Positions 34,289-46,127 of a stretch of DNA of 64,000 nt are shown piece by piece. Position numbers and translations under genes: made by a program. Every line of letters begins with the position of its first letter. The stretch's first letter is position 1. The notes under the pieces were generated by a model, which had not been told where the DNA came from, searched no databases, and was given only the letters and a program-made list of their open reading frames with translations. The stretch is from Spisula solida (lineage: Eukaryota > Mollusca > Bivalvia > Venerida > Mactridae): NCBI GenBank assembly GCA_947247005.1, contig OX365948.1:42350601-42414600 (forward strand), read 5' to 3'.

Positions 34289-34375
34289 TTGTAGTTTTCA
34301 GACAGTTTGTTCATGTTTTCTCTAAATATCAATTTAGTATCAACTTTATTTAAATAATGCAATTGCAGTTGTTAA

Positions 34376-34727
34376 AGGGGCATGCCCTGGTACTGAAGTG
34401 CCTCAACTGGGACGAGAATACTTCCCAGGTCTCAAATAGCAATCAAATTGATATCATTTTAATACCTAAGTCAAATAATGAAATCCCTGTACAAAGGTTA
34501 CGGAACATCCCGCTAGTTTTTAAAAAAAATTGTTTCAAGAATAACTAAATATCGTTGTCGTCAATTAAATGCTGACAGCCTTTTATTCAAATCGATATAC
34601 AAAATATTGAAGCGCGCGTTAAAGAGTAACTTTTTAAGTCAAATTCTTTGACTTTTCTGTAATACAAGTGATAAACGCAATTTTGTTGTGTGCGAACCAA
34701 GGCACTCCAGTTTCTGGGCATGCCCCT
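34376..34727. mobile_element. 352-bp MITE with TTAA target sites (family 2)
   Basis: The ends are AGGGGCATGCCC and its exact complement, flanked by TTAA at 34372-34375 and 34728-34731. TTAA duplication points to piggyBac or Kolobok transposases. Its ends differ from those of the 539-bp TTAA family. Confidence 0.85.
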
Positions 34728-34731
34728 TTAA

Positions 34732-36146
34732 AGTAGAAAATCCTATGCATTGCCCTAGTACTTGATGCACGTATTTCCTTGAAATATAGAACTGGTAGTC
34801 TGTGGAACGGTACTAATTGCGTATATAAACTATATCTTAAAATCATTTCATGTTTTGACGAAAACTCATGTCGTAGTATATCATTTTAATGGTAGGAAAT
34901 TGTCAATTAAGTAACATCAGCCTAGACAAACTGCTCTTACATTAAGACATGTTTACGTTGTAAGTATGAAGCAACATAATTGGACAAGCGTATTGTTTAT
35001 AAGTCCTTAACGTCATATACGAGTATTTGTCATCGTATTGAAAATATGGTTCATATGTATTTACAACTAGGACAGTTTACGCTTAATTTAGACCTAGCAG
35101 TATTAACATTGCTAATATAACAACGAGCACTTCTATTCACCAACACAAACTGTTAGTCCAGCATAAAGTGCAAGCATGTAGCCTGTGTTTTCTTCTGATC
35201 TGCTATACGTAGAATGCTTAAGAAATCAAATACACCTGTAAATTTATTGCTGATATCTATAGGGGACATGCCATGGATTAGACGTTCCGGTTTTAGCAAG
35301 TTTTTAATCTTTGTTCCGTTCCAGGTTTTAGTATTTCTCTTTTTTGTTCTGTTCCGTGTTCCGTGTTCCGTGTTCCGTTCCTTCCGGGTTTTAGTAACCA
35401 GCGGTTTGTAGATTGAATAATGTAGAAGTTGAATACATAAGTCATGAGAATAAACCTCTTTGACAAGGTTCTTTCGCAATGATACGTCATTTTACAAATT
35501 TTAAGTAGAGAGCACACCTAACATTTCCGTTTATGTGATAGAGATTTAAATACGAAACCATTAGTTTAACTCATACTTAAGTAAAGTGTTTGCTGTTTCT
35601 TGCATCATCAAACAGGGCTCGTTTGATCATCTTCATACATCAGTGGTTATACTGCTGTGATATCACAGGTGAAAAATACTCTGATGAACGAGAATGCAAA
35701 TACTGTTTGCTACACTGGTTAAATGGAACTCATATTAATTCACAAAACCGTCAAAAATGACAACCTCCTCACAGGGACACGGCCATTAGCATTGTCTTGT
35801 AAACTGTACGGGCAAAGGGAGGTAACGGCTTTGCAAAGGTAAGTAATCACTGCGAGGAGTTTGCACGAATGTGAAGTGTATGATACAAAATCGTAATTGC
35901 CGAATTCTACCAATCATGTACCCATAGACTTTTAAATCCTGAGGATAGTGCAGCGTTTATTACAGACGAGAAGTGCAACAACCATCGACCAAAACAAATG
36001 CTCCTACCAAAGTGTTTATTTTGGTGCAAACTAGATTGGAAATGTAATAAACCTTGAGTGTTTACTTGACACATTATTTCACACGGTTGAATAAAGACAT
36101 TTCGATTATATCTTATCTGCATGAAAATATAGGATGTTAAAGACTA
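34732..36146. other. No gene seen; small repeats only
   Basis: It includes a run of GTTCCGT units (35350-35380) and one inverted copy of the CACCTGTGA dispersed repeat (35632-35700). A 108-residue - strand ORF at 35153-35479 spans the GTTCCGT run and is low-complexity (KKRNTKTWNGTK-like); I do not treat it as a gene. Confidence 0.45.
35632..35700 (-). repeat. ~75-bp dispersed repeat (CACCTGTGA family), copy 3
   Basis: Reverse orientation of 16800-16871: CATACATCAGTGGTTAT, then CTGTGATATCACAGGTGAA, and GAACGAGAATG. Confidence 0.75.
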
Positions 36147-36716
36147 CAGGGTGACAACTAATATATGTCCGGATAACACAATGTTATAACTTTGTCTAAG
36201 TTTGTCCTAGAGAGCTGTTTTTTGGTCTTATTTAAAAGATAAATAATTGAACATTTGTTGTTAACTCGTTAATGCTTCAATGGGTTGTCATTGTTAAATT
36301 CATGGCGTCATTAGTGACGTCATACATTTGAACATTTGAAGATCGGTGTAAAAAAACTCCCATAGCCCCCCCCCCCCCTCAATCGCCATACTTGAGCCCA
36401 CTGGATTGTTTTGTGTGGATATGTTAATGGCAGGTTTAATACGTGTGCTAACAAACCACAAAAGAGTAACATAATTATTGAAATACCTCCATTCTTTTTC
36501 GACGTCGCTTTCAGCTTGTTTTCAAAAATAAGACGTGTCGTGTTAAACACCTACTTCAGAAAGTTTAAGTGATCTTTCTTGGAACTACATGTACATACTT
36601 AAAACAAAATTTGCACATGCGCTTTTAATGAATATGCATTGATAAGCTTAATGTCGTGAACTATTTTGGACATATTACATTTTTATACGGACATATATTA
36701 GAGGTCGATCACCCTG
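36147..36716. mobile_element. 570-bp mariner-like MITE with TA target sites
   Basis: It begins CAGGGTGACAACTAATATA, with the inverted counterpart TATATTAGAGGTCGATCACCCTG spread over 36695-36716. TA lies on each side (36145-36146 and 36717-36718). CAGGGTG ends are typical of the Tc1/mariner superfamily. It contains a C homopolymer at 36367-36379. No transposase. Confidence 0.82.
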
Positions 36717-37255
36717 TATTTAAGTGTAAGTGGGACACCGTTCGTAATAATTACATAATAAAATATTTTCGTGTCCAGTTCATGTACCTATCATATTCTT
36801 TGCAGCATGTTACCAGAACCTGACAATATTAATTTGTTCTTGGCCTTATCACTGTATCATTTCACATCTCGACAGATAATGTCAGATTCTATAGCAGAAC
36901 ATCTTCGAGGTGATATGAACGTAAAAAACACACTGAAACACTTGTTGATGACTGTCTGTTAAATTGCCAGCTGCTACTCTATACAGAATCAAAGTCATTT
37001 CGTGTTATACAATGTATCATGTTGTGTTGACGTTTGGGTGTTATATTTCCTGGATGAGATTGGTGTAATAGTTTCCTAGATGAGATAGTAAAATGTTGAT
37101 AATTACTACTCAGCTCATACAGTATAAGGTCACTGTGCTCGAAATCATTTTCAATATTAGTGCATATTTTTGTTCAGTTTTGTTAGTGACAATATATGTA
37201 CGACATTTTTGTAATGACAAATACCATTAGGTTACGGTGGCTGATTTGTGCCATG

Positions 37256-37374
37256 TCGAATTTCGCTTTTTTGCCACAACAAAGCGAAAATGAAACAATG
37301 CAAAGATACGACAAAATCGACTTTTTTGCATTGTTACATTTTCGCTTTGTTGTGGCGAAAAAGCGAAAATACGA
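37256..37374. repeat. Long hairpin with ~50-bp arms
   Basis: The left arm 37256-37304 and right arm 37325-37374 pair almost fully (CCACAACAAAGCGAAAATG against CATTTTCGCTTTGTTGTGG), with a ~20-base loop. More AAGCGAAAATG words follow to 37475, suggesting a decayed larger palindromic element. Confidence 0.85.
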
Positions 37375-37489
37375 CATATGAAGGGCGACAATACGACACC
37401 TAAAATGTGTCGGGTTTTCGCCTTACATCTGTCGTATCTATGCTTCTTCGAGGCGAAAATGTAACAAAGCGAAAATGCAACAAGATGAA

Positions 37490-37610
37490 CTGTTTGTCCT
37501 TCCATCGCCCGTCCGTCATCCGACGTCAACAATTGGTTACAAATAACAAATTAGGCTCTAGAGGTCGCAATATTGGCAAAATCTTCACGAAACTTATTCT
37601 AACCAGCGTG
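37490..37610 (+). repeat. Fragment of the 145-bp array element (leader and part of one unit)
   Basis: CGTCCGTCATCCGACGTCAA, then CTCTAGAGGTCGCAATATTG and ATCTTCACGAAACTT. These match the leader and unit start seen at 6700-6790, with decay. Confidence 0.6.
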
Positions 37611-37620
37611 GCGAAAATTG

Positions 37621-38610
37621 TCCCTGGGCTGGTACTGACAAAGCATCTTAAGGGAAAGCTTAAATATTTTGAAATAAACTAAAACATTGAGCTGCATATA
37701 TTTCCCAAGAAACGAACAATTACCTATGTTTTCTTCGTGATTATTGTAAAACTTTACAAAATACTTCTAAACTATGTAAAACATTGATAATCTTGATTTT
37801 CCTGTTAAGCTGATACACTTAACGAAAATTTACGATTTTAAGACAATTTGAAGTTTTCCCTTAAAGGGACTGCCTCACGTATTGGTGTATTGCAAAAATA
37901 AAATTAAATTGTCAAATATTCATGTGATTTTGGTATAGTTTCCTGTATATGTCATAAACAACCACATTGACATAAAAAATAACTTGGGAAACATCGGCAT
38001 TTTGTAGTAATTTAGCATTTTTACACCCAAAATTCTATAGGGTATTAATACCCTATAGAATTAGCACTACTATCACTTAAATTGCCTGAAATTTGTTTCC
38101 ATTCGATGAAAACGAATTGCGAAACGAACCGAATACCTCACAGTTGTTTCGGCTTTAGTTTGTTGAAGTTACAGTTTGATCATGTGTGAATTACATAATT
38201 CACAGAACATTTTGGAAGGAAACTCTGCGATATTTTCAAACAGAAAAATACTGAGTGCCAAATATCATGAGTGATTTAAATTGCTTATATGCCATACATC
38301 TTTCATAAAGCAACCACCAGTGACTTCCTATTATATAAATACTTGGTTAGGTAGGAAAATTACGTCATACAAAAATTTTAGCCCGATCTGTGAGGCAGCA
38401 CCTTTAAGATGCTTTTTACTAAATTCTTAATAATTCTTCAACAACTGCACATTAGGGACAGATGTGGTTTGCATGAGTTGTTAATAGAATGAGTATAAGT
38501 ATTGCAAATCTATTTGCCACTATTTTATAGTCGTAAAATATTTATCAATAATTTAAAATTGAACGTAAGTTTAAGATTTCCCTAAGTGCTTTGATAAAAC
38601 AGTACCCTGC
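37621..38610. repeat. GGGTACTGTTTTATC family, copy 3, split by a TTAA MITE
   Basis: The left part (37621-37860) begins CTGGTACTGACAAAGCATCTT. The right part (38408-38610) ends CTAAGTGCTTTGATAAAACA followed by GTACCC. The 539-bp TTAA element at 37865-38403 sits between them. Removing it would join the two halves at one TTAA. Confidence 0.7.
37865..38403 (+). mobile_element. 539-bp MITE with TTAA target sites (family 1, copy 1)
   Basis: The ends are AGGGACTGCCTCAC and, inverted, AGGTGCTGCCTCAC. TTAA flanks it at 37861-37864 and 38404-38407. Near the centre is a perfect palindrome around TAGGGTATTAATACCCTA (38032-38063 region). Sister copies are 56056-56578 (reverse) and 61257-61768. No ORF. 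Confidence 0.93.
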
Positions 38611-39779
38611 AGTTTAGTGGCAGTCCAAAGAAGACTGTTGTTACGGACTTGACATATTCCCTCAATCTTATTAATCGAGTGCTGTGGAATACGACAAACG
38701 AGTACTCGCTATGAGACGCAGATGTTTCTGAAGTAAATACGAGCTTAACATAGATTGCTATGTGTTCGTGCATATGGTGCATAACGACTGCAAAACATAT
38801 AAATTAAAGTTAATGTTCGCTTTCAATGACAATTCCGCATTAAAACAAACAAATAATAGTTTAGATATGCATGTGTTTAATAGTCTGGACAACGAAGTTT
38901 CTTTTCAGGTAAAATTTGGACCCGCGTCGCGTCTTCTCAAAGTAGTTATCTCTATTATAATATAAGTCCGCTCAACAAACAAAACAGGGATAAAAGCAAA
39001 TTAATCTGCATGGTAGAAAAAGTAATCTGCATGGTAGAACCAAAGCAGAATGCTACACGTTTGAATATAAGGTCGAATAAGCTCATACCAGTCGTATATG
39101 TTTTAAGATTCAAACGGGTACCAGTCTACTTTTGTCCTGTCAGGCGGATTACTTTGCCTTTATCCCTGTTGTATTTTATTAGCATGGCAGTAGTAAGTAG
39201 TACTGAAGTAATGCAAGCAGATTTTGGAGCTGGAAGTACAAGTTCAAAACCATTGAAGCCCCAGTGGGTCATGCTGTAATAAGGACCGTCTGCGCTAGCC
39301 ATCTATAGTTTTGGAACATTGCATGTCTACCACAACTACTACCGCATCTACGGTTCCAAGCAAGCATAATATGTAATGCATGTAATTTGAATGCTCTTCA
39401 AACCTCCACAAATATTCCTCGAATCGTTATTTTGACGACGATCGATCCCGCTCATTCCGACGCTTGTTGGACTGGTTAACCATGGCCGTGGCCCAGTGCT
39501 TAATGCTCCGGCAATCTCGATTCGATTATGTTCCATGAAAATTGGACAATAACGTTGTTTTTCTTCCACATTCTATGAAGTTTCTGGTTTCTGGGGGAAG
39601 GGTGAGTAAGTACTAGTTAAACTAGATAGGTGAATTTGCCGCTGTATATAACTGAGTCGATGTTAGGTAACGGCATGACACCCTAAATAACAAGCACAAC
39701 AGTTGTGTGAGTCCTATTCAATGTTACAATTCTTGTATACGAGCAAAGTGATGTCAAACCACACTTTATACATGCAACA
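38611..39779. other. No gene seen
   Basis: AT-rich; ORFs at 38582-39569 are short and without motifs. An AATCTGCATGGTAGAA phrase is tandemly repeated once near 39001-39040. Confidence 0.4.
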
Positions 39780-40112
39780 CTGTAAAGTAGTTTATGTTGT
39801 GGAGCCTTGGTGTTAGTGTATGTTTAGTATATTTACATTTTGTATTTAAGAAATAAAAATCTGTTGTTGTATTTTGTCGGTAAATAAAACAGAGTTTTTA
39901 TTTCGATTCTAAACACGATAATATCCCGTACTATTTAACTGCGCGCAATCCATTTTCACTAATCCATTTTAGTGCGCACAAACAAATATGACCAATTTGC
40001 TGTATGCGGGGCGTAAACAGTAACAGCCAAATTGTCACGTGTGTTTTGTGGCGGTAATAATGTTCACCTTGGATACCTCTATGCATATATGGATAAAGCC
40101 GTAGATCGTGTT
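39780..40112 (-). repeat. Dispersed repeat, second copy (inverse of 30648-31320)
   Basis: Its reverse complement follows the order of phrases in 30648-31200. It also shares the TAAATAAAACA / AAGAAATAAAAATCTG text with 31140-31185. Confidence 0.65.
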
Positions 40113-41325
40113 AGAACATGACATAACTGCATTGCGACAGAGAAACTTGGACTTAATACTGCACCTCCATAAGTGCCAAGGCAACACAAACATTAACAGT
40201 ATGTCGCGTTACTGATGCGATGTTATCATGCTATGTTTTCGTAGAGCACAAACTTCAAACTCCGACAGCAGCTGTGGTAGATGGGTAAAATAATCTAAAA
40301 TGCTAACATAGCATTTAATTGTTTCATAGAACTACTTGATGTATGTAAAAGACATAATATTTTACGATGCCGTAGATTGGTTCGTTACCATAGCAACCGT
40401 ATCGTTAATATTATGTGGTCGTGTTCAAGGTTTATTTTTTTGTATAATGATGAAACATGAAATAAATGGTGGAACAATATTAGTCTATGTAAGACAGTAT
40501 ATATTTTACCAGTTATACAATTAATTGATTTATAGTGAAAAAAGGCCACAAAGGTGAAGAGATGCCTTGAATTCATTACAATATCGGTAACAAAATGCCG
40601 GCTTTTTATAAATGACGATTTACAAGTATATTATATTACATTTCATTGTATATTAATTTATTCAAGCCCACATATATAATTACAACAGTCTGGTTAAACT
40701 TAAAGCTGAAAAGCCAATGACCGGGCAAAGAATGCACAAATTGCTTAGATATTGGCCGACAAGGCCGACACTATCGTTAGTTAAGCCTTAACGAGCGCCC
40801 TAACGAGTGGTGTAAGGTTGGTTAACGAGGGACTTGCGCGGGTATCTCCAAAGTTCTCTTACGACGTTCGATCGTTACTCCTCCGTTAGGTTTTAACGAT
40901 GGAGCTGTGTATTATTTTATCACCTAATTTCGTGTGTATTGAGACATATGTATGATAGAAGGTGAAACATGAATGGAAATATAACTTCGTGATTTTATTA
41001 AAAACTTTTAAGTTAGAATTAGAATTTTTCGAAATATGATTGTTGCGAACAGAGCACAAGCGAATTGCGGGCGTACGTTCTTTCACGAGAGCTATTTTGC
41101 GTTCCTTAGTTCCTTGTTTTGTTTGGTTGTACCATATAAGCGTCCTTTGCACCCAGTAAGCAACGGAACAAATGAAATGTAACACATCCTATTGTTCCGT
41201 ATCCCAAAACCGTGTCTGAGGGCGTACAGACGGGAAGACATGTGGTGGGATGGGGATGGTGATGCCAGAACATGGGAGACGTAATATCAATTTTCATATT
41301 TCTAGTTAGATTAGATTCTACAAAT
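40113..41325. other. No gene seen; one X-box-like site
   Basis: AT-rich intergenic sequence. GTTACCATAGCAAC at 40384-40397 is the same X-box-like motif as in 10615-11220. The 99-residue - strand ORF at 40886-41185 has no recognised features. Confidence 0.4.
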
Positions 41326-41451
41326 ACATAGAGGATATTTGTTTGTTTTGATTGAATATGGTTTATATCTCATCGTGTAGTGATAAAACTCAATATTTTC
41401 AAGATGACATATTAACCATATTCAACCAAAACAAGCAAATATTCTATTTAT
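41326..41451. repeat. Imperfect hairpin with 43-bp arms
   Basis: Arms at 41326-41368 and 41409-41451 (GAATATGGTTTATAT against ATATTAACCATATTC), mostly complementary, with a ~40-base loop. A second, short hairpin (TATATCAGTCAC / GTGACTGATATA) is at 41760-41800. Confidence 0.7.
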
Positions 41452-42066
41452 TTAATGCTTTTATGGTGTCAAAAGTGGTACTATTTATGCCAAATTACCA
41501 CTGTGGTTAGGCTACGTATGAATATGTTATTCCATTAATATTTTTCACTTTAAAATCCGCCATCTTGGATTATGGTGAATAGGTGAAAACGACTTTTTTG
41601 AGAATTTTGCATTAAATCATACACCAACTTGTAGGAAATGGTCAAACTAAGAATAAAAAAACCCACATGACATGTTTCCGTTCAGTAATAAAAAAGTTAC
41701 AGACATTTTAGTGTTGAGATTTTGGTAAATTAAAGTAGTCCCTGTGAGGGGGCGGAACTTATATCAGTCACATTGTAGGTGATAACCAGTGACTGATATA
41801 GGTTTTATTTCACTGATAGAACTCCATATCTCATCAGTTAGCATTAAATAGTAGTTTTTACCTCATCTTTACTATTCAATCATAATATTATACTCAAACA
41901 CATGTTTAGCTAACAATTGTACACTTTTCACAAAATGATTGTGAAAATCAAAATGACTGCTTCATAGCAATCGTATAGATCTTCTGTCAGTTATTTCATA
42001 TCGAAGAGTTATGTACTGGCCCGGACAAATGAACAACTGTATTTGTAAATAAATTGTCACTATTAC

Positions 42067-43178
42067 CACAGGAATTTGAAGTTCTACCAATAAAATATTA
42101 TACCAGTCGGTCCATCACAAATGACTCTATACGTATATACAATACTAAAGGAACGCAACGCCTCCCCCCCTCAAAAATGTAATCCCGTAGCCAGTGCTAA
42201 CAAAATAAAAGATACAAGCGATCAAGTTTGCTCATTTGACGAAGAAAACTTAAATGTACCCAATCTTATCGACAATCGATATATTTTCCTGAATTTCGCG
42301 AACTATTCGTGATTTACTTCTCAAAGTTCAATATCTAGTACATCGTCGGCGCCATTCTGTCTCTTCACAAACCACGCCCCAAGTTGAGTTTTTATATGGG
42401 AAACCCTGTATTTTCCCCTCACGGTCAGTTGATTGTGTTATATTTAACACATCGGCCCACTATTTGCACACGATAAACTCGTGCACCGATCCAAGTGAGT
42501 AGCTAAGGAATGTCACTGGTTTGTAAATATTACTTATTTGCCACGAGGAAAACGTGCAACGGTTGACGATAAATGCAAAATGATCAATTTGGAAGTCTTG
42601 AGTCACTCTCACTTTGTATAAACACTTAAGGGCATTCTATAGTGCGATAGGGCATGTTTTCAGAAAGCGTTTTTTTCTTCAAATTAAAAGTTGGTGGACA
42701 TTACAAACATAGCATTACAATGTACTATATATACCCTTAGAGTTAATCAACAAATACGCATTAATAAAGCATATTTATCATAGCTTGGCAACACTTTCAT
42801 CGAACTCTTGCTCGTCTACCCCATCCCCTTAACTGTAATTTAATATTTGTCTGGAGGCGTGGTTTAGTGACGACACCAAATGGCAGAATGGCACCGACGA
42901 TGTACTAGATATTGACATATCGTGAAGGAAATAAGGAATATATCTCGTAATATCAGACGAAAGTGAATATTTTCAATTGCATGAGGTACATACAAATATT
43001 CTTCGTCGAATGAGCTGACTTGATCGCTTGTTTCTTTTATTTTGTTAGCACTGGCTACGGGATTCCATTTTGGAGGGGGGGAGGCGTTGCGTTCCTTCAG
43101 TATTATATATACGTATGAAGTCATTTGTGATGGACCGACTGGTATAATATTTTATTGGTAGAACTTCAAATTCCTGTG
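42067..43178. mobile_element. 1112-bp transposon with ~320-bp inverted arms and 7-bp TSD
   Basis: The ends are CACAGGAATTTGAAG and its exact complement. The inverted match continues about 320 bp into each side with indels. CTATTAC is duplicated at 42060-42066 and 43179-43185. Mirror-image ORFs at 42121-42312 (+) and 42864-43124 (-) are products of the two arms, not proteins. The central ~450 bp is unique. The CACAGG start is shared with 5010-5954. Confidence 0.88.
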
Positions 43179-43467
43179 CTATTACAGTATACCATGAACA
43201 TATTCATAACATGGAATCACATTCAAGTCACATACATGTACAAATGTTCTGGTGGTTTTCAGTCGAAGAAACTATTGGTACATACTAGTATGTTCCGTCA
43301 ACGACACCATTATTCAGTAAATCCAGCGCGCATGTAGATGTCTCGAACTAAATTCTTGGTAAGACGGTTGTTCGAGGCATCGTAGTTCTACTGTACATAA
43401 CTTCTTTAACGTTATGAGAGCATAATTTTATTTTATACCAATATATATTTAGGTCGATTTCTTACAT

Positions 43468-43648
43468 TTTATATTATACTGTTAATGACTTATGTTGAGG
43501 TGAATATGATGTTTGTTGACCTGAAAAAAATGATATTGACCGATGACGACGTCAGAGGTCAATATCACTTTTTGAAGGTCAACTAAACATCATATTCATC
43601 GAAACATAAGTCGACAACTGTTATATTGTATACCATGCCATAAGTCAA
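43468..43648. repeat. Fold-back element, complete copy
   Basis: The arms read outward from a GATGACGACGTC centre: GGTCAATATCA with TTTTTGAAGGTCAA on the right, and the inverted equivalents on the left. They extend to ACATAAGTCGACAACTG and CAGT-type ends. The right half equals the start of this window (1-86). Confidence 0.75.
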
Positions 43649-43907
43649 GAAAATAAAACCTATTGACTCTTTTTAAATTATAACAACTTCAGTCCCTCTT
43701 CAAGAAATCTATCAATTGAGGTTGAATAGTATTCGACAGCCTAAAATCGGAAATTCGTTATTTACACTCAATGTTTATAACATTTGTGTTAAGCGACCAT
43801 TCCGTTAAGCGACCGTTTTAAGACCTTCCCATGGGTGATCGCTTAAGACAAGTTAGACTTTATATTATAAACAAACAGTGGACGCTGCAACAATTTATTT
43901 GTAATCT

Positions 43908-44162
43908 GGCCCCGATCTCCCGAAGCATCTCAATTTGAGTTGAGATAAATCTCAAATACTGTCATGTGTCTTTGAGATAATTTCCAAGGGAGACAAGACT
44001 CTGAAAGTTGGCACCACAAAACAGATACATTGTTCTGAGTTTATTACAGTAAATATTTTGAGCATTAAACTTAAGAATGATCTCATATTTATACTCTTGA
44101 CTTGAGCAAAATCTCAATTTGAGTTGAGATTTCTACTTGAGATGCTTCGGGAGATTGGGGCC
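43908..44162. mobile_element. 255-bp MITE with GGCCCCGATCTCCCGAAGCA ends
   Basis: The left end GGCCCCGATCTCCCGAAGCA is inverted at the right (TGCTTCGGGAGATTGGGGCC), one mismatch. Inside both ends is an AATCTCAATTTGAGTTGAGA hairpin motif. A decayed relative starts at 47283. No clear target duplication. Confidence 0.8.
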
Positions 44163-45354
44163 TGGGTTATATTGAAACATCCAATAACTAAGTGAAATGT
44201 GAACACTATCACTTCGAGGTTTTGGCCTTAAAGGCAAATCACAACGCCCTATACTCAACCGTTGATCATGATCCAACCGAAATGTATATGCAATTTGCAA
44301 TGACTTTATATGTTTCTTGAGACATTACTTTACAAAATATGATAGGCGTTGTTCGATTTCACTGTGAACTCATGAAAATATTGGATGTTCATTTTTGTTC
44401 AAATATTTGTTCAAATATAAGTTGAACACCTCTCGTACCCACCTTACAAGTTTCAGTTAATACACTCCTTACAAGGTTCAGTTAGTAAATAGAGAGGCCA
44501 CGAAACTCAATGTCTAATGCGCACGACTAAAATGTTCCAATGTGTAGTGTGTCAAGGCAGGTGTGACACAATATTCTTTTTCTGTTAACGTGTGCAATAA
44601 AAATCCTGAGGAAAAGTCAGGTTATATAGGCAGCGTTCTTTTACAGCGACAATGTCTTTACATGTAGTTATACTTAATCCATTATTAGTAAGCAATTTTC
44701 TGACTTGAAAGTTAATCCTATGTTCATATTTAGACCTTATGAAAAGCTTTCACGTGATACCTTTTGTTTGCTCGACTATTTCAATTAAGCAACGGGCTTG
44801 GTTGTCATCTTTTTATCTTTGAAGAACGTTAAATTTTCAACACAAATGCCTCTTCACTAAGAAATGATTTGAAGCCACTGCGCATATGCAACTAGAATAT
44901 TTTTGTGAACTCCATGCAAGCCACGGCGTGCGATTCTCACCTTGGTATATGAACTGGTGGAATCATTAAAACATTGTCATTTTAGACGGTTTTTTTCGCG
45001 CACATTTTCCATATCAGTGCAGAAAAATAAGGGACACGTAAACAACTATAGAATGGTAATTTACTCAATTTACGACTGCAATATATAAATCAGTCCGAGG
45101 GTGTGTAAGATCTTCCGATGGTTTAACAGACTCGTTCAATTTTCATACATTTATTTACAGTCAGGCTTCCGGGGGATTCAGTTGTTTATGAATATGGGTG
45201 TAAAAATATGTGTATGTTATTTAATTCATTTATTATTTGGTGCAACACATGTATGCTTGTGTGGTAAGTTTTTTATACAGCATGGGCGATTAAAAAGTAG
45301 TTCAGTGAAATAAATATCAGGTGACATACTTATATATGAATTAACGTCAATTTT
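44163..45354. other. No gene seen
   Basis: AT-rich; ORF 45101-45313 (70 residues, hydrophobic stretches) has no homology I recognise and no splice context. Treated as chance. Confidence 0.4.
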
Positions 45355-45532
45355 CAGAAACTTCATTATACTATCGGCACTAAGTTTCATAAAAAAAACC
45401 TTCTGATAATCGATTCATTTATACACGGAAATACATTCTGTGTATATCCGTGATTTATAGTTTTCATTTCATGCAATAGATACTGATTATAGTTCACCAG
45501 CGTATTCATCACCTGTGATATCACACTCTGGT
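45355..45532 (+). repeat. Mixed repeat fragments (30895-like and CACCTGTGA family copy 4)
   Basis: CACTAAGTTTCATAAAAA to CATTTCATGCAATAG matches 30920-30965 with an extra ACGGAAATAC...GTATATCCGTG hairpin inserted. It is followed directly by AGTTCACCAGCGT and CACCTGTGATATCACA, a partial copy of the ~75-bp dispersed repeat. Confidence 0.6.
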
Positions 45533-46127
45533 TAAAAACCACGCATTTCGAGCAAAACGAACAAAAAATCAACCAATCAAATACATTTGTTCATTTCTAT
45601 TTATAGCAATTACGAATGTTTGTGACGCGTGTTTCCTTGCTATCGTCCAATCAAAATCGAGCTTTAACAGACAGTTTTATATATGAAATAGAGCGAAGAA
45701 CTTACATACCACGCAATGCAATTTTTATTTTTTATCACAAAGCACCAGACCAGAATGATTGTGCTTATCTGTGTCAGATATTCTTACAGAGCCAGCAATG
45801 GCTGTGTCAGGCTGTGCCAAAAATGGCTGTTTCGGGAGTATTAGGTACACATTAGAGCTTGGAATGGCGGTACAAGACAGTTTATGTCAGACATGGCTAT
45901 GCCAGACAGTGATATGTACACCTTAGAAGATGGGATTACTATGCCAGTCAGTGTTGGGTATCACATAGCGTCTGGAATGCTTGTAAGATAGCAAGGCCTT
46001 GGATGATTGTACTTGCTTGCGATGAGAACTACACAGTGAATATCATTCTCGAGTTATGGATCGGAACCCATGTGGTCTACCAACAAACCGACAGACAGAC
46101 ATCCATTTGCAAAGATAAATGCGCCGA

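Noticed and set aside
34000..34362. 120-codon open frame on the - strand at the end of regucalcin
   Set aside because: It overlaps the last coding exon and 3' UTR of regucalcin antisense, with no motif.
35153..35479. 108-codon basic ORF on the - strand
   Set aside because: Its centre is the GTTCCGT tandem run, so the basic, low-complexity peptide is an artefact.
42121..43124. Two similar ORFs (ERNASPP...) in opposite orientation
   Set aside because: They are the two inverted arms of the 1112-bp transposon, not paralogous genes.
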